A stretch of 64,000 bases of DNA, from contig NZ_JBHSGG010000003.1 in assembly GCF_042654365.1 (NCBI RefSeq), positions 70,665 to 134,664 on the forward strand, in the 5' to 3' direction. The translations under genes and the position numbers were made by a program. The DNA is from Coralloluteibacterium thermophilum (GTDB lineage Bacteria > Pseudomonadota > Gammaproteobacteria > Xanthomonadales > Xanthomonadaceae). A model generated the notes under the pieces. That model saw only the letters and a program-made list of their open reading frames with translations. It was not told the origin of the DNA and did not search any database. Positions 42,339-51,359 of the stretch are shown here, piece by piece (within the stretch, counting starts at the first letter, position 1; every line of letters starts with the position of its first letter).

Positions 42339-42835
42339 TGTTCCCCCTCGCCACCTTCGACTCCGTCGACCTCCAGACCGCCAACGCGCTGCTCGTTCGC
42401 TGGGGTCACCGCATGGGGCCGCTCGAGCGCGGCAACAGCCAGGCGCAGCACTGCCACGTGTTGCGGGCGCACGGGGAGCCCGTGGCGGTGGTCTGCACGT
42501 CCTCCCTGATCCGTGAGCGGGTCGGCGGAGGACTCGGCCACCTGACGCGGGAGAACACGGTCGAGCTGTCGCGCCTGTGCGCTGGCGAGCCTTGGGCCTG
42601 TCGCGTCGCCCTTCGCCTCTGGCGCGAGCTCGTCTTCCCGGGAACCGGGGCGCGCTGGGCCGTCAGCTACCAGGACGCGGTCATGCACAGCGGCAACGTC
42701 TACCGCTTCGACGGCTGGCAGCGGGCCGGCTTCAGCTCGAGCGGAACGGACAGCCGGAGCGGCCGGAAGGGCCGTCGAAAGTGGATCTGGGTCTGGGAGC
42801 TTCCGGCAAGCCAGGCAGTGGAGGCCGCGGCATGA
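42338..42835 (+). CDS. GNAT-fold, Mom-like phage protein (165 aa)
   Basis: Contains NTVELSRLCAGEPW, WRELVFPGTGARWAVSYQDA and MHSGNVYRFDGWQRAG, then a basic RKGRRKWIWVWELP end. The SYxDxxxHxGxxYxxxxW layout resembles the phage Mom/acetyltransferase-like group, which includes the Mu Mom adenine-modification protein. Assignment is by pattern only. Confidence 0.55.
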   Translation: MFPLATFDSVDLQTANALLVRWGHRMGPLERGNSQAQHCHVLRAHGEPVAVVCTSSLIRERVGGGLGHLTRENTVELSRLCAGEPWACRVALRLWRELVFPGTGARWAVSYQDAVMHSGNVYRFDGWQRAGFSSSGTDSRSGRKGRRKWIWVWELPASQAVEAAA

Positions 42836-43008
42836 ACGAGCGCGACTTTGCCATCTTCATCGCCCGCGTCCACCTGCGCGAGTGCGCGGCGCGCCGGCAC
42901 CATCCCGCCAACCGGCAGTTCTACTGGAGCCTCTTCGCCTTCGCGCAGGCCAGCCGGCGACGCGCCGCCGCCGCGCGCGAGCCGGTGCAGGGAGGCCTCT
43001 TCGGATGA
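42832..43008 (+). CDS. Small phage protein (58 aa)
   Basis: Begins MNERDFAIFIARVHLRECAA, Arg/Ala/His-rich, ends PVQGGLFG. No family recognised. ATGA overlap with the gene upstream and with the Ref-like gene downstream. Confidence 0.65.
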   Translation: MNERDFAIFIARVHLRECAARRHHPANRQFYWSLFAFAQASRRRAAAAREPVQGGLFG

Positions 43009-43352
43009 GGACGAAGAACGCCGCCCGCATCGACGCGCAGGAGCGCGCACACCTGGCCGCTGTGAAGAGCGTGCCCTGCGTGATCTGCGACGCGCCGGCG
43101 CCGAGCTCGGCGCACCACATCCGGCAGGGCGACCACTACACGACCGTCGCCCTCTGCGCGGACTGCCACCAGGGCAGCGTCAACGGCTGGCACGGCCAGA
43201 AGGTGATGTGGCGCCTCCGCAAGTTCGACGAAATCGACGCCCTGAACGAGACCCTGCGCCGCGTGCTGAACCTGCGCGCGAACGCCTATGCCGCCGCCCC
43301 GGCTGCCATGCCGTGGCTCACCACCTGCGAGGAGGAATCCCATGTCGACTGA
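43005..43352 (+). CDS. Ref-like HNH recombination nuclease
   Basis: 115 residues with CVICDAPAPSSAHHIRQGDH, TVALCADCHQGSVNGWHGQK and MWRLRKFDEIDALNETL, the pattern of the phage P1 Ref (recombination enhancement function) nuclease family: a Cys/His zinc-HNH core that cuts D-loops with RecA. Only the compact core is present; the long basic N-terminal extension of P1 Ref is missing. Confidence 0.82.
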   Translation: MRTKNAARIDAQERAHLAAVKSVPCVICDAPAPSSAHHIRQGDHYTTVALCADCHQGSVNGWHGQKVMWRLRKFDEIDALNETLRRVLNLRANAYAAAPAAMPWLTTCEEESHVD

Positions 43353-43707
43353 GCCCGTGCGCGAGAGCGAGCACGACCCCGAGAACGTGAGCCCGGAGAC
43401 TGCGGCGCTGATCCGGGAGCGGATGGGCGGGACGAGGGTCGCGCTCCCCGAACGAGTCCCGGTGCCGAACACCGAGCAGGGTCTGTACCGGAAGTACGAC
43501 GTGCGCCGCACCGACGGCAGCGACGCGCCGGGCGGAAAGCACCATGGCTGCGAGTATTTCGTGCTCGACGTGGCGCACGATCCGCACGCCCGTCCGGCGC
43601 TGGCGGCCTACGTCGCTTCGGTCGAGGCGACGCATCCGCAGCTCGCGGCGGACCTGCGCGAGCGCTACGGGATCACGAAGCCCACGCAACAGGAGAGCGG
43701 CCGATGA
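43342..43707 (+). CDS. Phage hypothetical protein (121 aa)
   Basis: Begins MSTEPVRESEHDPENVSPET; contains YRKYDVRRTDG, GKHHGCEYFVLDVAHDPHAR and AYVASVEATHP. The YFVLDxxxDPxAxxAxxAYxxS layout recurs in phage and bacterial hypotheticals; function unknown. Overlaps the Ref gene end and the resolvase start. Confidence 0.72.
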   Translation: MSTEPVRESEHDPENVSPETAALIRERMGGTRVALPERVPVPNTEQGLYRKYDVRRTDGSDAPGGKHHGCEYFVLDVAHDPHARPALAAYVASVEATHPQLAADLRERYGITKPTQQESGR

Positions 43708-44210
43708 CCCTGCGGCTGACCCTCGGCGTCGACCCCGGCCTCAGCGGCGCGGTGGTGGCGCTGGCCGACGGCGAGCCCGCCGGCTTCATCGACATGCCCA
43801 CGCGCCAGGCGGGGAAGTGGGCGGAGGTGGACGGCCGCGCCCTCATCGTCGGCATCCGCGAGCTGCGCGCAGCGCACCCCGGCGCGTACATCTCCGCCAT
43901 GGTCGAGAAGGTCGGCGCGCGCCCCACCGACGGCGGCACCTCGGCCTTCCGCTTCGGCGAGAGCAGCGGCCGGGTGAAGTGCGCCTTCGAGGCGCTCGGC
44001 ATCCCCTACGAGCTCGCGATCCCGGCGGTCTGGAAGCGGCACTTCGGCCTGCTCGGCCAGGACAAGGACGCCGCGCGCCAGCTCGCGCTGGTCCGGTTCC
44101 CGACCGCGGCGCACTGGCTCCAGCGGAAGAAGGACAACGGCCGCGCCGACGCGCTGCTTCTTGCCCTGTACGGCGACGCGATCGCCGGCACCGAGCGGGC
44201 CGCGGCATGA
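43704..44210 (+). CDS. RuvC-like Holliday junction resolvase
   Basis: 168 residues with the RNase H-fold acidic residues: D10 (GVDPGLSGAV), E68 (AMVEKVGA) and D149 with D144 (KKDNGRADALLLA). Cleaves branched DNA before packaging and recombination. ATG 43704 overlaps the upstream stop. It is part of the ninB-ref-ruvC recombination cluster. Confidence 0.88.
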   Translation: MTLRLTLGVDPGLSGAVVALADGEPAGFIDMPTRQAGKWAEVDGRALIVGIRELRAAHPGAYISAMVEKVGARPTDGGTSAFRFGESSGRVKCAFEALGIPYELAIPAVWKRHFGLLGQDKDAARQLALVRFPTAAHWLQRKKDNGRADALLLALYGDAIAGTERAAA

Positions 44211-44605
44211 CGAAGGGCATTGATTCGCCCCCCCGGAAGGCGACTCTGATCACCGCGGCGAAGCGGGTCCGAGACCACGGCCCGCGCCGGCAGATGAGGA
44301 CCCCGCAGGTGTACCGGTCGCTCGATCAATCGTTGGACGAGCCGCTGGGGATGCGCCTGCTCGCCGGAGCACTGGTGAAGCGCATCCGCTGCGGCGGAGG
44401 GGTCAGCGCGGTGTTCATGGACGGCGAGGGCCGGTGCTGGTGCGTCCACGACAGCCAGAGCGGCTACCGGCAGTTCCTGGAAGATCGCCGCGACATCCTC
44501 GTCGGGGTCTACCGCTCAGTACGGCAGGACGATCTCGCCGCTGATCTCGCCGAGCACTGGAGCGACGTGAACAGGGCTCAGGCCCCGGGCCCGGGTGAGG
44601 ACTGA
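44207..44605 (+). CDS. Unknown protein directly upstream of terminase (132 aa)
   Basis: Basic N-terminus (MTKGIDSPPRKATLITAAKR), RCGGGVSAVFMDGEGRCWCVHD in the middle and an acidic C-terminus. Position between the recombination genes and terS is where lambdoid late antiterminators (Q) sit, but no Q family motif is seen. It may be a late regulator or simply hypothetical. Confidence 0.7.
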   Translation: MTKGIDSPPRKATLITAAKRVRDHGPRRQMRTPQVYRSLDQSLDEPLGMRLLAGALVKRIRCGGGVSAVFMDGEGRCWCVHDSQSGYRQFLEDRRDILVGVYRSVRQDDLAADLAEHWSDVNRAQAPGPGED

Positions 44606-44607
44606 GC

Positions 44608-45174
44608 ATGGCGAAAGCTGCGAAGCCGAAGAGAAGGCCAGGCCGGCCGTCGAAGTACTCCAAGGCCGTCATCGATGCGATCTGTGAGCGCCTGTCCAAG
44701 GGCGAGCCTCTCGCGCAGATCTGCCGCTCGCCCGGCATGCCGGCATACCGGACCGTGAAGGACTGGGCGGACGAGAAGGACGCGGAGGGAATCGCCACTG
44801 CCCGGGGCGCGGAGGTTTCCGCAGCCATCGCGCGTGCGCGGGATGAGGGCTTCGACGCGATTGCGGCCGAGTGCCTGCGGATCGCGGACACGCCGCTGCA
44901 GGGCGTGGTGGAGAAGGTCGAGCCGGTGGTGGTGACGGACCCGGATGATCCGGAGGCGCCAGCGCGCACCGAGATGCGGGTGGTGGAGCGGCGGGTTGAG
45001 GACATGCTCGGCCACCGGAAGCTCCAGATCGAGACGCGGCTCAAGCTCCTGTCGAAGTGGGACCCGAAGCGCTACGGCGACCGGATCGTCCAGCAGCACA
45101 GCAACGACCCCGACAGCCCCATGCCGGCGCCGCAGTTCATCATCCAGCCGGTCGCGCCGCCGAGGGGCGAGTGA
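44608..45174 (+). CDS. Terminase small subunit
   Basis: 188 residues: basic N-terminus with HTH (KPKRRPGRPSKYSKAVIDAI, CRSPGMPAYRTVKDW) and a C-terminal region (RLKLLSKWDPKRYGDRIVQQ) typical of the TerS family with a DUF-type HTH (terminase_small/phage_terS). It recognises the packaging site and loads DNA onto TerL. TGA overlaps the GTG of terL. Confidence 0.88.
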   Translation: MAKAAKPKRRPGRPSKYSKAVIDAICERLSKGEPLAQICRSPGMPAYRTVKDWADEKDAEGIATARGAEVSAAIARARDEGFDAIAAECLRIADTPLQGVVEKVEPVVVTDPDDPEAPARTEMRVVERRVEDMLGHRKLQIETRLKLLSKWDPKRYGDRIVQQHSNDPDSPMPAPQFIIQPVAPPRGE

Positions 45175-46505
45175 GCCTGGCTCCGCAGGTACCGATCCGC
45201 ATCCCGGTCACGCTGCTGCCGATCCTGAGGCCACGGCGCTTCAAGATCCTGCACGGCGGCCGCGGCGGCGGGAAGTCGCACAGCGTGGCTCAGGTGCTTC
45301 TGGCCATGGCCTGCCAGCGGAAGCTGCGCATCCTGTGCGCCCGCGAGATCCAGAAGTCGATCGACAAGTCGTCGAAGCAGGTGCTCGAGGACTACATCGC
45401 CCGCCTGGGGCTGTCGCCGTACTTCGACATCCAGAAGACGGTCATCGTGTGCCGGCTCACCGGCAGCGAGTTCAGCTTCACCGGCCTGCGCGAGCACACC
45501 GCAGACAGCATCAAGTCGTACGAGGGCGTGGATATCGTGTGGGTCGAGGAGGCGGCGAGCGTGTCCGAGCGCTCCTGGGTCGCGCTGATCAACACGATCC
45601 GCAAGCCGGGCTCGGAGATCTGGGCGACCTTCAACCCCGACGACGAGCAGGACTACGTCTACGCGCGCTTCGTGAAGTCCACCGACCCCGACGCGCTGGT
45701 CATCCAGATCAACTGGCGGGACAACCCGTGGTTCCCGGCGGAGCTCGACACCGAGCGTCGGAAGCTCAAGGCGATCAACCTCGACCTCTACAACCACGTC
45801 TACGAGGGGCACTGCCGCAGCGTCGCCGGCCTGCTGTTCAAGCGGCACTGGTTCCAGTTCTACGACGTCCTGCCGGCGCGGCTGAACCCGTACATGGCGA
45901 CCGACTGGGCGGGCGGACCCGACCCGGACGACCCGAACGCGGACCCCGACTTCACGGAGCACGGCGTGTGGGGCCTGTCGGAGACGGGCGACCTCTACGC
46001 AACCGACTGGTGGTCCGGCCAGGAGGACCCGGCGGAGTGGATCGACGCGTACATCGAGCTCGGCGCCAGGCACCGGCCGCTCGCTGCCTTCGAGGAGAAG
46101 GGCGTGATCCTCCGTTCGCTGAACTCCTCGATCAACAAGCGGATGCGGGAAACGAAGACCTACCTGCGGCGCGTGGCGCTGCCGTCCGCCGGCAGCAAGT
46201 ACGAGCGGGCCCTGGGCTTCGCCGCGCGCGCGGCGGCGGGCACGGTCTGGTTGCCGTCGGGCAAGCCGTGGGCCCTGCGCCTGCTGAACCAGCTCTGCGC
46301 CTTCAACGGGCAGGACGGGCGCAAGGACGACGCGGTCGATGTCTGCTCCCTGATCGGTCGCGGGCTCGACGAAATGCGCAACGCCCCGCCGCCACCGGTT
46401 GATTCGCGGCGCCCACTGGTTGAAATCGGCACCGCCGAGTGGCTGGAGGCCGAAGCCCGCGCATCCCAACTCGCCACCGCCCGCAACCAGCGGCGCTATC
46501 TCTAA
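45171..46505 (+). CDS. Terminase large subunit
   Basis: ATP-driven DNA packaging motor and headful nuclease. 444 residues: Walker A GGRGGGKS at 29-36, Walker B region VDIVWVEEAAS, coupling motif IWATFNPD, and the C-terminal RNase H-like nuclease with MATDWAGGP and DAVDVCSLIG. It belongs to the phage terminase-3/PBSX-like group. GTG 45171 overlaps terS. Confidence 0.93.
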   Translation: MSLAPQVPIRIPVTLLPILRPRRFKILHGGRGGGKSHSVAQVLLAMACQRKLRILCAREIQKSIDKSSKQVLEDYIARLGLSPYFDIQKTVIVCRLTGSEFSFTGLREHTADSIKSYEGVDIVWVEEAASVSERSWVALINTIRKPGSEIWATFNPDDEQDYVYARFVKSTDPDALVIQINWRDNPWFPAELDTERRKLKAINLDLYNHVYEGHCRSVAGLLFKRHWFQFYDVLPARLNPYMATDWAGGPDPDDPNADPDFTEHGVWGLSETGDLYATDWWSGQEDPAEWIDAYIELGARHRPLAAFEEKGVILRSLNSSINKRMRETKTYLRRVALPSAGSKYERALGFAARAAAGTVWLPSGKPWALRLLNQLCAFNGQDGRKDDAVDVCSLIGRGLDEMRNAPPPPVDSRRPLVEIGTAEWLEAEARASQLATARNQRRYL

Positions 46506-46513
46506 GGGCAGGC

Positions 46514-48535
46514 ATGAACGACGACAGCGCGCAGGCCGCGATGCAGGCCGGGATCGACGAGGCGAACGCCGCCACCCCGGAGGAGGCGAAGCGCCTGCAA
46601 CAGGAGCGCGCCCTCATCGGCGAGTGGAACAGGCGCCTCAGCTACGCGCGCGACTTCGACGACAACGCCCGAAAGCAGTACGCGCACGACCGCCGCTACG
46701 CGAAGGGCGAGAGCGGCTTCGAGGTCGACACCAACCTCATCGGCTCCAACATCGACACGATGGTGTCCTTCATCTACGCGAAGGACCCGGACGTCGACGT
46801 GACCCCGGCCGAGAGCGTGGGAGACCAGCGGTACGCCGATGCGAAGGACTTCGCGCGGACCCTGCAGATCGTGATCTCCCGGCTGTGGCGCATGGGCCGG
46901 CTGAAGCGCCAGGCGCGCCGGTGGGTCCGCTCGGCGCAGACGGTGGGCATCGGCTGGCTGAAGGTGGCCTGGCAGCAGCGCATGGGCCGCGATCCGCTGA
47001 TCCAGGCGCAGATCAACGACCTGCAGGACAACTTCGCGCGCGCGGCCGCGACGATGGAGCGGGTCGAGAAGGGCGAGGCGAAGGACCTCGACGCCCTCAA
47101 TGCCGAGCTCGAGGTGCAGCTGGCTGCGCTGGAGGAGCAGGTCGAGGTGGTGCTCTCCCGTGGGCTGGTCATCGACATGGTCGCAGCCGAGGACATCCAG
47201 GTCGCACCCGGCGTGCCGTCGCTCCTCGACTACCAGGACGCGCCGTGGATCGCGCACCGCACGTTCCTGCGTCCGGAGGACGCCGCGGCTGCATTCCCTG
47301 AGCTGACCGACGCCCAGATCCGACAGGCGGCGAAGTACTTCCCGCGCAAGCCCGAGTCGGCCCTGGAGGAGACGCCCACGCTCAGCGACGTCACCGCACG
47401 GGACGCGGACACCTACCGCAGCAGCGACGGCGGCGCCGCAGGCACGGCCGGTGATGGCTACCTCTGCGTCTGGGAGATCTGGCACCGCGACGCGAACACG
47501 GTGCTAACGCTGGCCGAGGGCCTGGATCGCTGGGCGCGGAAGCCCTACACGCCGTCGCCGGCGTCGCTCCGCTTCTACCCGTTCTTCGGCCTGGCCTTCA
47601 CCGAGGTCGACGGCGAGCGCCACCCGCAGTCGCTGGTCTGGCGCTCCCGCAAGCTGCAGGACGAGATCAGCCGTCTGGACAGCAACCTCGCGGAGCACCG
47701 ACGGCGCTCGCTGCCGGGCGTGGTGTTCAACGAGGGCGAGATCGCGCCGGGCACGGCGGACAAGCTCATGAAGTCCGGCACGCAGCAGTGGGTGGGCATC
47801 AGCCCGACGAACCCGAACGCCGACCTGAGCAGCCTGTTCGCGCCGAAGCCGGTCGCCAGCATCGACCCCGCGCTCTACAACGACCAGCGCACGCTGGCGC
47901 GCATGGAGTCGATCTGGGGCCTGCAGGATGCGGCGACGGGCGGCATCCGGGTGGCGAAGACGGCGACCGAGGCCGAGATCCAGCAGGCCGGCACCGGCAG
48001 TCGCGTCGGTGCGATGCGGGACGAGATCGAGGACCGGCTCACCGAGGTGGCGCGGTACACGGCCGAGCTCGCGCTGCAGACGATGAGCCTGGAGGACGTC
48101 CGGGAGATCGCCGGACCCGAAGCGTTCTGGCCCGAGGGACTGGAAATCGACCAGATCTACGCCCTCGTCGAGGTGGACATCCGCGCCGGCTCGTCCGGTC
48201 GCCCGAACACCGCGCGTGACCGCGAGAGCTGGGCGGCGATGCTGCCGATGATCCAGACCCTGATCGACCGGATCGCCCAGCTGCGCACCGGCGGAGCGGA
48301 GGAGCTGGCTCAGCCGTACATCGAGCTGCTCAAGGAGACGTTCAATCGCAGCGGCGAGCGCATGGATGTCGAGCGCTTCCTGCCGCCACCGCCCCCTCCG
48401 CAGGCCCCGGGCATGCCGCCGCTGCCTGCCGAGCCGGGCATGCCGGCAGGCGCTCCACCCGTGACGGCTGACCAGCCGCCGGGACCGCCGCTGCCGACCG
48501 ACTTGCCGGTGCCGAACGCGCCGGTCCTGCAGTGA
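46514..48535 (+). CDS. Portal protein
   Basis: 673 residues; the length and order suit a P22-type portal ring. It has an N-terminal core (DTNLIGSNIDTMVSFIYAKD), a stem/crown with SLPGVVFNEGEIAPGT and ESIWGLQDAATGGIRVAKTA, and a Pro-rich C-terminal tail (RFLPPPPPPQAPGM). ATG 46514 starts 8 nt after terL and is preceded by AGGGCAGG. It is placed between terminase and scaffold. Confidence 0.85.
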   Translation: MNDDSAQAAMQAGIDEANAATPEEAKRLQQERALIGEWNRRLSYARDFDDNARKQYAHDRRYAKGESGFEVDTNLIGSNIDTMVSFIYAKDPDVDVTPAESVGDQRYADAKDFARTLQIVISRLWRMGRLKRQARRWVRSAQTVGIGWLKVAWQQRMGRDPLIQAQINDLQDNFARAAATMERVEKGEAKDLDALNAELEVQLAALEEQVEVVLSRGLVIDMVAAEDIQVAPGVPSLLDYQDAPWIAHRTFLRPEDAAAAFPELTDAQIRQAAKYFPRKPESALEETPTLSDVTARDADTYRSSDGGAAGTAGDGYLCVWEIWHRDANTVLTLAEGLDRWARKPYTPSPASLRFYPFFGLAFTEVDGERHPQSLVWRSRKLQDEISRLDSNLAEHRRRSLPGVVFNEGEIAPGTADKLMKSGTQQWVGISPTNPNADLSSLFAPKPVASIDPALYNDQRTLARMESIWGLQDAATGGIRVAKTATEAEIQQAGTGSRVGAMRDEIEDRLTEVARYTAELALQTMSLEDVREIAGPEAFWPEGLEIDQIYALVEVDIRAGSSGRPNTARDRESWAAMLPMIQTLIDRIAQLRTGGAEELAQPYIELLKETFNRSGERMDVERFLPPPPPPQAPGMPPLPAEPGMPAGAPPVTADQPPGPPLPTDLPVPNAPVLQ

Positions 48536-48557
48536 CCACAACGAGAGAGACAGGCCC

Positions 48558-49610
48558 ATGCCACAGGAACGCGACGAGAGCGGGCGGTTCGCCGCCGCGC
48601 AGGACCCCATCGACGACGCCGCGCCGGCGCCGCCCGGCGACCAGCAGGACACACCGCCTGCCGAACCGGCCAGCCCGCTCGACGCACTGAACGCCGCGCT
48701 GGCGGCCCAGGACGAGCCGGCTGCGACCGGCGACCCAGCTCCGACCGCAGCCGAGCCGCCACCGGCCGAGGAGCCGCCTGCCCAGGGCGAGCCCGCAGCC
48801 AAGCCCGCCGAGCCGCAGAACGACGTCGACACCGAGGTCGCGGCGCTCGGCCTCAAGGGCCGCAGCGAGGAGCGCTTCCGCGCGATGTCGGCTGAGCTGT
48901 CCGAGCTGCGCCCGCTGCGCGAGCGGGTGACGGAACTCACGGAGCGCGCCGCGGCCGCCGACGAGTGGGAGGCGACGGTCAAGAGCACCGGTGCGGCGCC
49001 GGAGGACTTCGGCATGGCGCTGGGCTTCCTCAAGCTGCAGGCAAGCCCGCGGCCCGAGGACAAGCGCCAGGCCTACGAGATGATCCAGCAGGTCGCGGCG
49101 AACCTCGCCAAGGACCTGGGCCTCGACGCGCACGGCCACGACGCGCTCGCCGCGCACCCCGATCTGCAGCAGCTGGTCGAGAAGGGCGAGGTGCCGCGGA
49201 ACGTGGCGGCTGAGATCGCCGCACAGCGCCACCAGCAGCAGATGGGAACGCGGGCGCGCCAGGAGGAGACGCTGCGTGCCCAGCAGCAGACCGCGCTGGA
49301 GCGGGGTGCCGCGGCGGTGGACGCCGCGGTGTCGCAGCTCAAGGCCAGCGACGCCGACTTCGCCCGCAAGTTTCCGCTCCTGCAGCCGGCGCTGGACCTG
49401 ATCGCGCGCAGCTTCCCGCCGGACCAGTGGGCGGCCGAGCTGCAGCGGCGGTACGCGGCGCTTCCGCCGATGCCGGCCCCGCCGCGGCCGCTGCCGCCGG
49501 TGAGTGAGGCACCGCTGCGGCCGACGGGCGCTGCCGCGGGCACAGCTGGCCTCGCGCGGGAAGCGAAGTCGCCGCTCGAAGCGCTGGAGATGGGACTCGC
49601 GGCCAAGTAG
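48558..49610 (+). CDS. Scaffold-like head assembly protein
   Basis: 350 residues, very acidic and Pro/Ala-rich N-terminal third (DAAPAPPGDQQDTPPAEP), then a long charged helical region with coiled-coil propensity (RSEERFRAMSAELSELRPLR) and a C-terminal Leu/Pro end. Composition and position between portal and capsid are typical of scaffolding proteins; no specific family was recognised. Confidence 0.75.
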   Translation: MPQERDESGRFAAAQDPIDDAAPAPPGDQQDTPPAEPASPLDALNAALAAQDEPAATGDPAPTAAEPPPAEEPPAQGEPAAKPAEPQNDVDTEVAALGLKGRSEERFRAMSAELSELRPLRERVTELTERAAAADEWEATVKSTGAAPEDFGMALGFLKLQASPRPEDKRQAYEMIQQVAANLAKDLGLDAHGHDALAAHPDLQQLVEKGEVPRNVAAEIAAQRHQQQMGTRARQEETLRAQQQTALERGAAAVDAAVSQLKASDADFARKFPLLQPALDLIARSFPPDQWAAELQRRYAALPPMPAPPRPLPPVSEAPLRPTGAAAGTAGLAREAKSPLEALEMGLAAK

Positions 49611-49638
49611 CACCACCCCTTTACCAACGGAGAGCAGC

Positions 49639-50022
49639 ATGTCCACCGACAAGCAGATCGAACACGAGATCCAAGCCAAGGGCCTGACCGCGCCACGCGT
49701 CACGCCCGACGACATCGAGGCGGAGATCGACAGCGAGTACTACTTCACCGCAGCGCAGGGCGCGTTTCAGGAGCTGTCCACCTGCGGCGACAGCAGCGCG
49801 GAGCTTGCAGTGCCGAAGGCTCTGCACTTGCTGACCTTCTGCGTCCTCGTGTTGCGCAACGGCTTCACCGTCACAGGCGAGTCGGCCTGCGCCAGCCCGG
49901 AGAACTTCGACGCCGAGATCGGCCGCAAGATCGCGCGGCAGAACGCGGTCGCGAAGGTCTGGCCGCTGCTGGGCTTCAGGCTGCGCGATGCGCTGGCGAG
50001 GGGGCTCGCGACCGGGGCTTGA
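49639..50022 (+). CDS. Phage gp49/66-family protein
   Basis: 127 residues with VLRNGFTVTGESACASPENF and GRKIARQNAVAKVWPLLGF, the hallmark of the phage_gp49_66 family. The role is unclear; it often appears in early or structural regions. It is preceded by an AGAGCAGC ribosome site. Confidence 0.85.
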   Translation: MSTDKQIEHEIQAKGLTAPRVTPDDIEAEIDSEYYFTAAQGAFQELSTCGDSSAELAVPKALHLLTFCVLVLRNGFTVTGESACASPENFDAEIGRKIARQNAVAKVWPLLGFRLRDALARGLATGA

Positions 50023-50246
50023 TTCGCCGCCTCCGGGCAGCAGAGTGCGGGCCAGCAGGGCGGGGCGACCGTCGCGCAGCAGGGTCGGGATCACCCGGAC
50101 CGGAGCGCGGCGCAGCCCCTCACCCTGAACACCGCTCAGCCGAATCGCCGGAGTCGCGTCCGGTAGCGCAGCACTGAGGCGTCGCGCCCCTCGAAGCGGA
50201 TCAGTCGGCCGAAAGGCCAGCTCATCTACCCTTCGAGGATTGCGAA
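50023..50246 (+). other. 224-nt non-coding gap before the capsid gene
   Basis: No frame here gives a recognisable protein and no intrinsic terminator is seen. The last 15 nt hold the CGAGGATT ribosome site of the capsid gene. It could be a leader or a decayed gene. Confidence 0.5.
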
Positions 50247-51305
50247 ATGCCCTTCACCCAGGCCGAGTTCGAGCGCGGCGCGCGCTATCAGCTCGAGTAC
50301 CACGCCAAGAACGACCCCTTCGACCAGGTCAACACCGACCACCCCTTCCTGCGCGACATGATCGCGAAGAAGAAGGAGCGCATCGGCGGCAACGAGTACG
50401 TCACCGAGAACATCCGCGTCTCGAACGACTCCAACTTTCAGCACTACTTCGGCAAGGACCGGGTGACCTTCAACGAGAAGGACACCATCGAGCAGGCGAA
50501 GTACCCCTGGTACGACTTCCACGACGGCTTCGGCCTCGACGAGGACCGCCTCGCCGCCAACGGCATCAACATCACGGACGACGGCGAGACCAGCGTCGTG
50601 TCGGAGGCCGAGAAGATCCAGCTCGTCAACCTGATCGAGGAGCAGCGCACGACGCTGAAGCTCGGCGCGATGGAGAAGCTGGACGAGTCCCTGCACCTCG
50701 ACGGCACGCAGGACCCGAAGGCGGCGCCGGGGCTGTCCTCGATCATCTCGCTGACGCCCGAGGTGGGCGTGGTCGGTGGCATCGATGCGGCCGAGAACGC
50801 CTTCTGGCGCAACATCGTCAACACCGGGATCAGCACGGCCAGCGCCGGCAACCTGGTGCAGGAGATGGAGCGGGCCTGGCGCGCGGCGAGCCTGTACGGC
50901 AAGCGCGGCACGCCCGACCGCATCTACGTCGGCAGCGACTTCCTCGACGCCTACCGCAAGGACGCGCTCGACACGATCAACCGCCAGCTCAACATCCCGG
51001 GCCGGGGCGGCACCGCGGTGGACGCGTCGACGACGGGCCTGTTCTTCAAGGGCGTCGAGCTGATCTGGGACCCGACCTTCGACAAGCTGGACGAGCTCTA
51101 CGGTCCCTTCACCGTGCCGTGGGCGAAGCGCGCCTACTTCGTCAACACGAAGACGGTGATGCTGCGCCCGCTGAAGGGGCACTGGATGCGCGAGCGCAAG
51201 CCGCAGCGCCCCATCGACCAGTACGCGCACTTCTGGGCGGTGACGGGCAAGTACTCGTTCACCACCAACCAGCGCAACGCGAACGCGGTCCTCTCGATCG
51301 CCTGA
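50247..51305 (+). CDS. Major capsid protein
   Basis: 352 residues, HK97-like fold expected from the pattern: N-terminal helix and E-loop region, P-domain with TPEVGVVGGIDAAENAFWRN, IYVGSDFLDAYRKDA and GVELIWDPTFDKLDELYGPF, and C-terminal RPIDQYAHFWAVTGKYSF. Position after scaffold supports it. ATG 50247 has GAGGAT at good spacing. Confidence 0.88.
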   Translation: MPFTQAEFERGARYQLEYHAKNDPFDQVNTDHPFLRDMIAKKKERIGGNEYVTENIRVSNDSNFQHYFGKDRVTFNEKDTIEQAKYPWYDFHDGFGLDEDRLAANGINITDDGETSVVSEAEKIQLVNLIEEQRTTLKLGAMEKLDESLHLDGTQDPKAAPGLSSIISLTPEVGVVGGIDAAENAFWRNIVNTGISTASAGNLVQEMERAWRAASLYGKRGTPDRIYVGSDFLDAYRKDALDTINRQLNIPGRGGTAVDASTTGLFFKGVELIWDPTFDKLDELYGPFTVPWAKRAYFVNTKTVMLRPLKGHWMRERKPQRPIDQYAHFWAVTGKYSFTTNQRNANAVLSIA

Positions 51306-51317
51306 CCTCAACCCGGT

Positions 51318-51337
51318 CAGCGCCCTGCGGGGCGCTG
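51318..51337 (+). terminator. Hairpin between capsid and decoration gene
   Basis: 8-bp perfect stem (CAGCGCCC/GGGCGCTG) with a TGCG loop, 12 nt after the capsid stop and no T-tract. Likely an RNA stability or partial attenuation element that sets capsid expression apart from downstream genes. Confidence 0.55.
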
Positions 51338-51359
51338 GCCACGCAAGAAGGACTGCCAC

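Noticed and set aside
42350..42830. Assigning the 165-aa protein firmly as Mom DNA-modification enzyme
   Set aside because: Only a loose motif pattern supports it, so it was left as Mom-like at moderate confidence.
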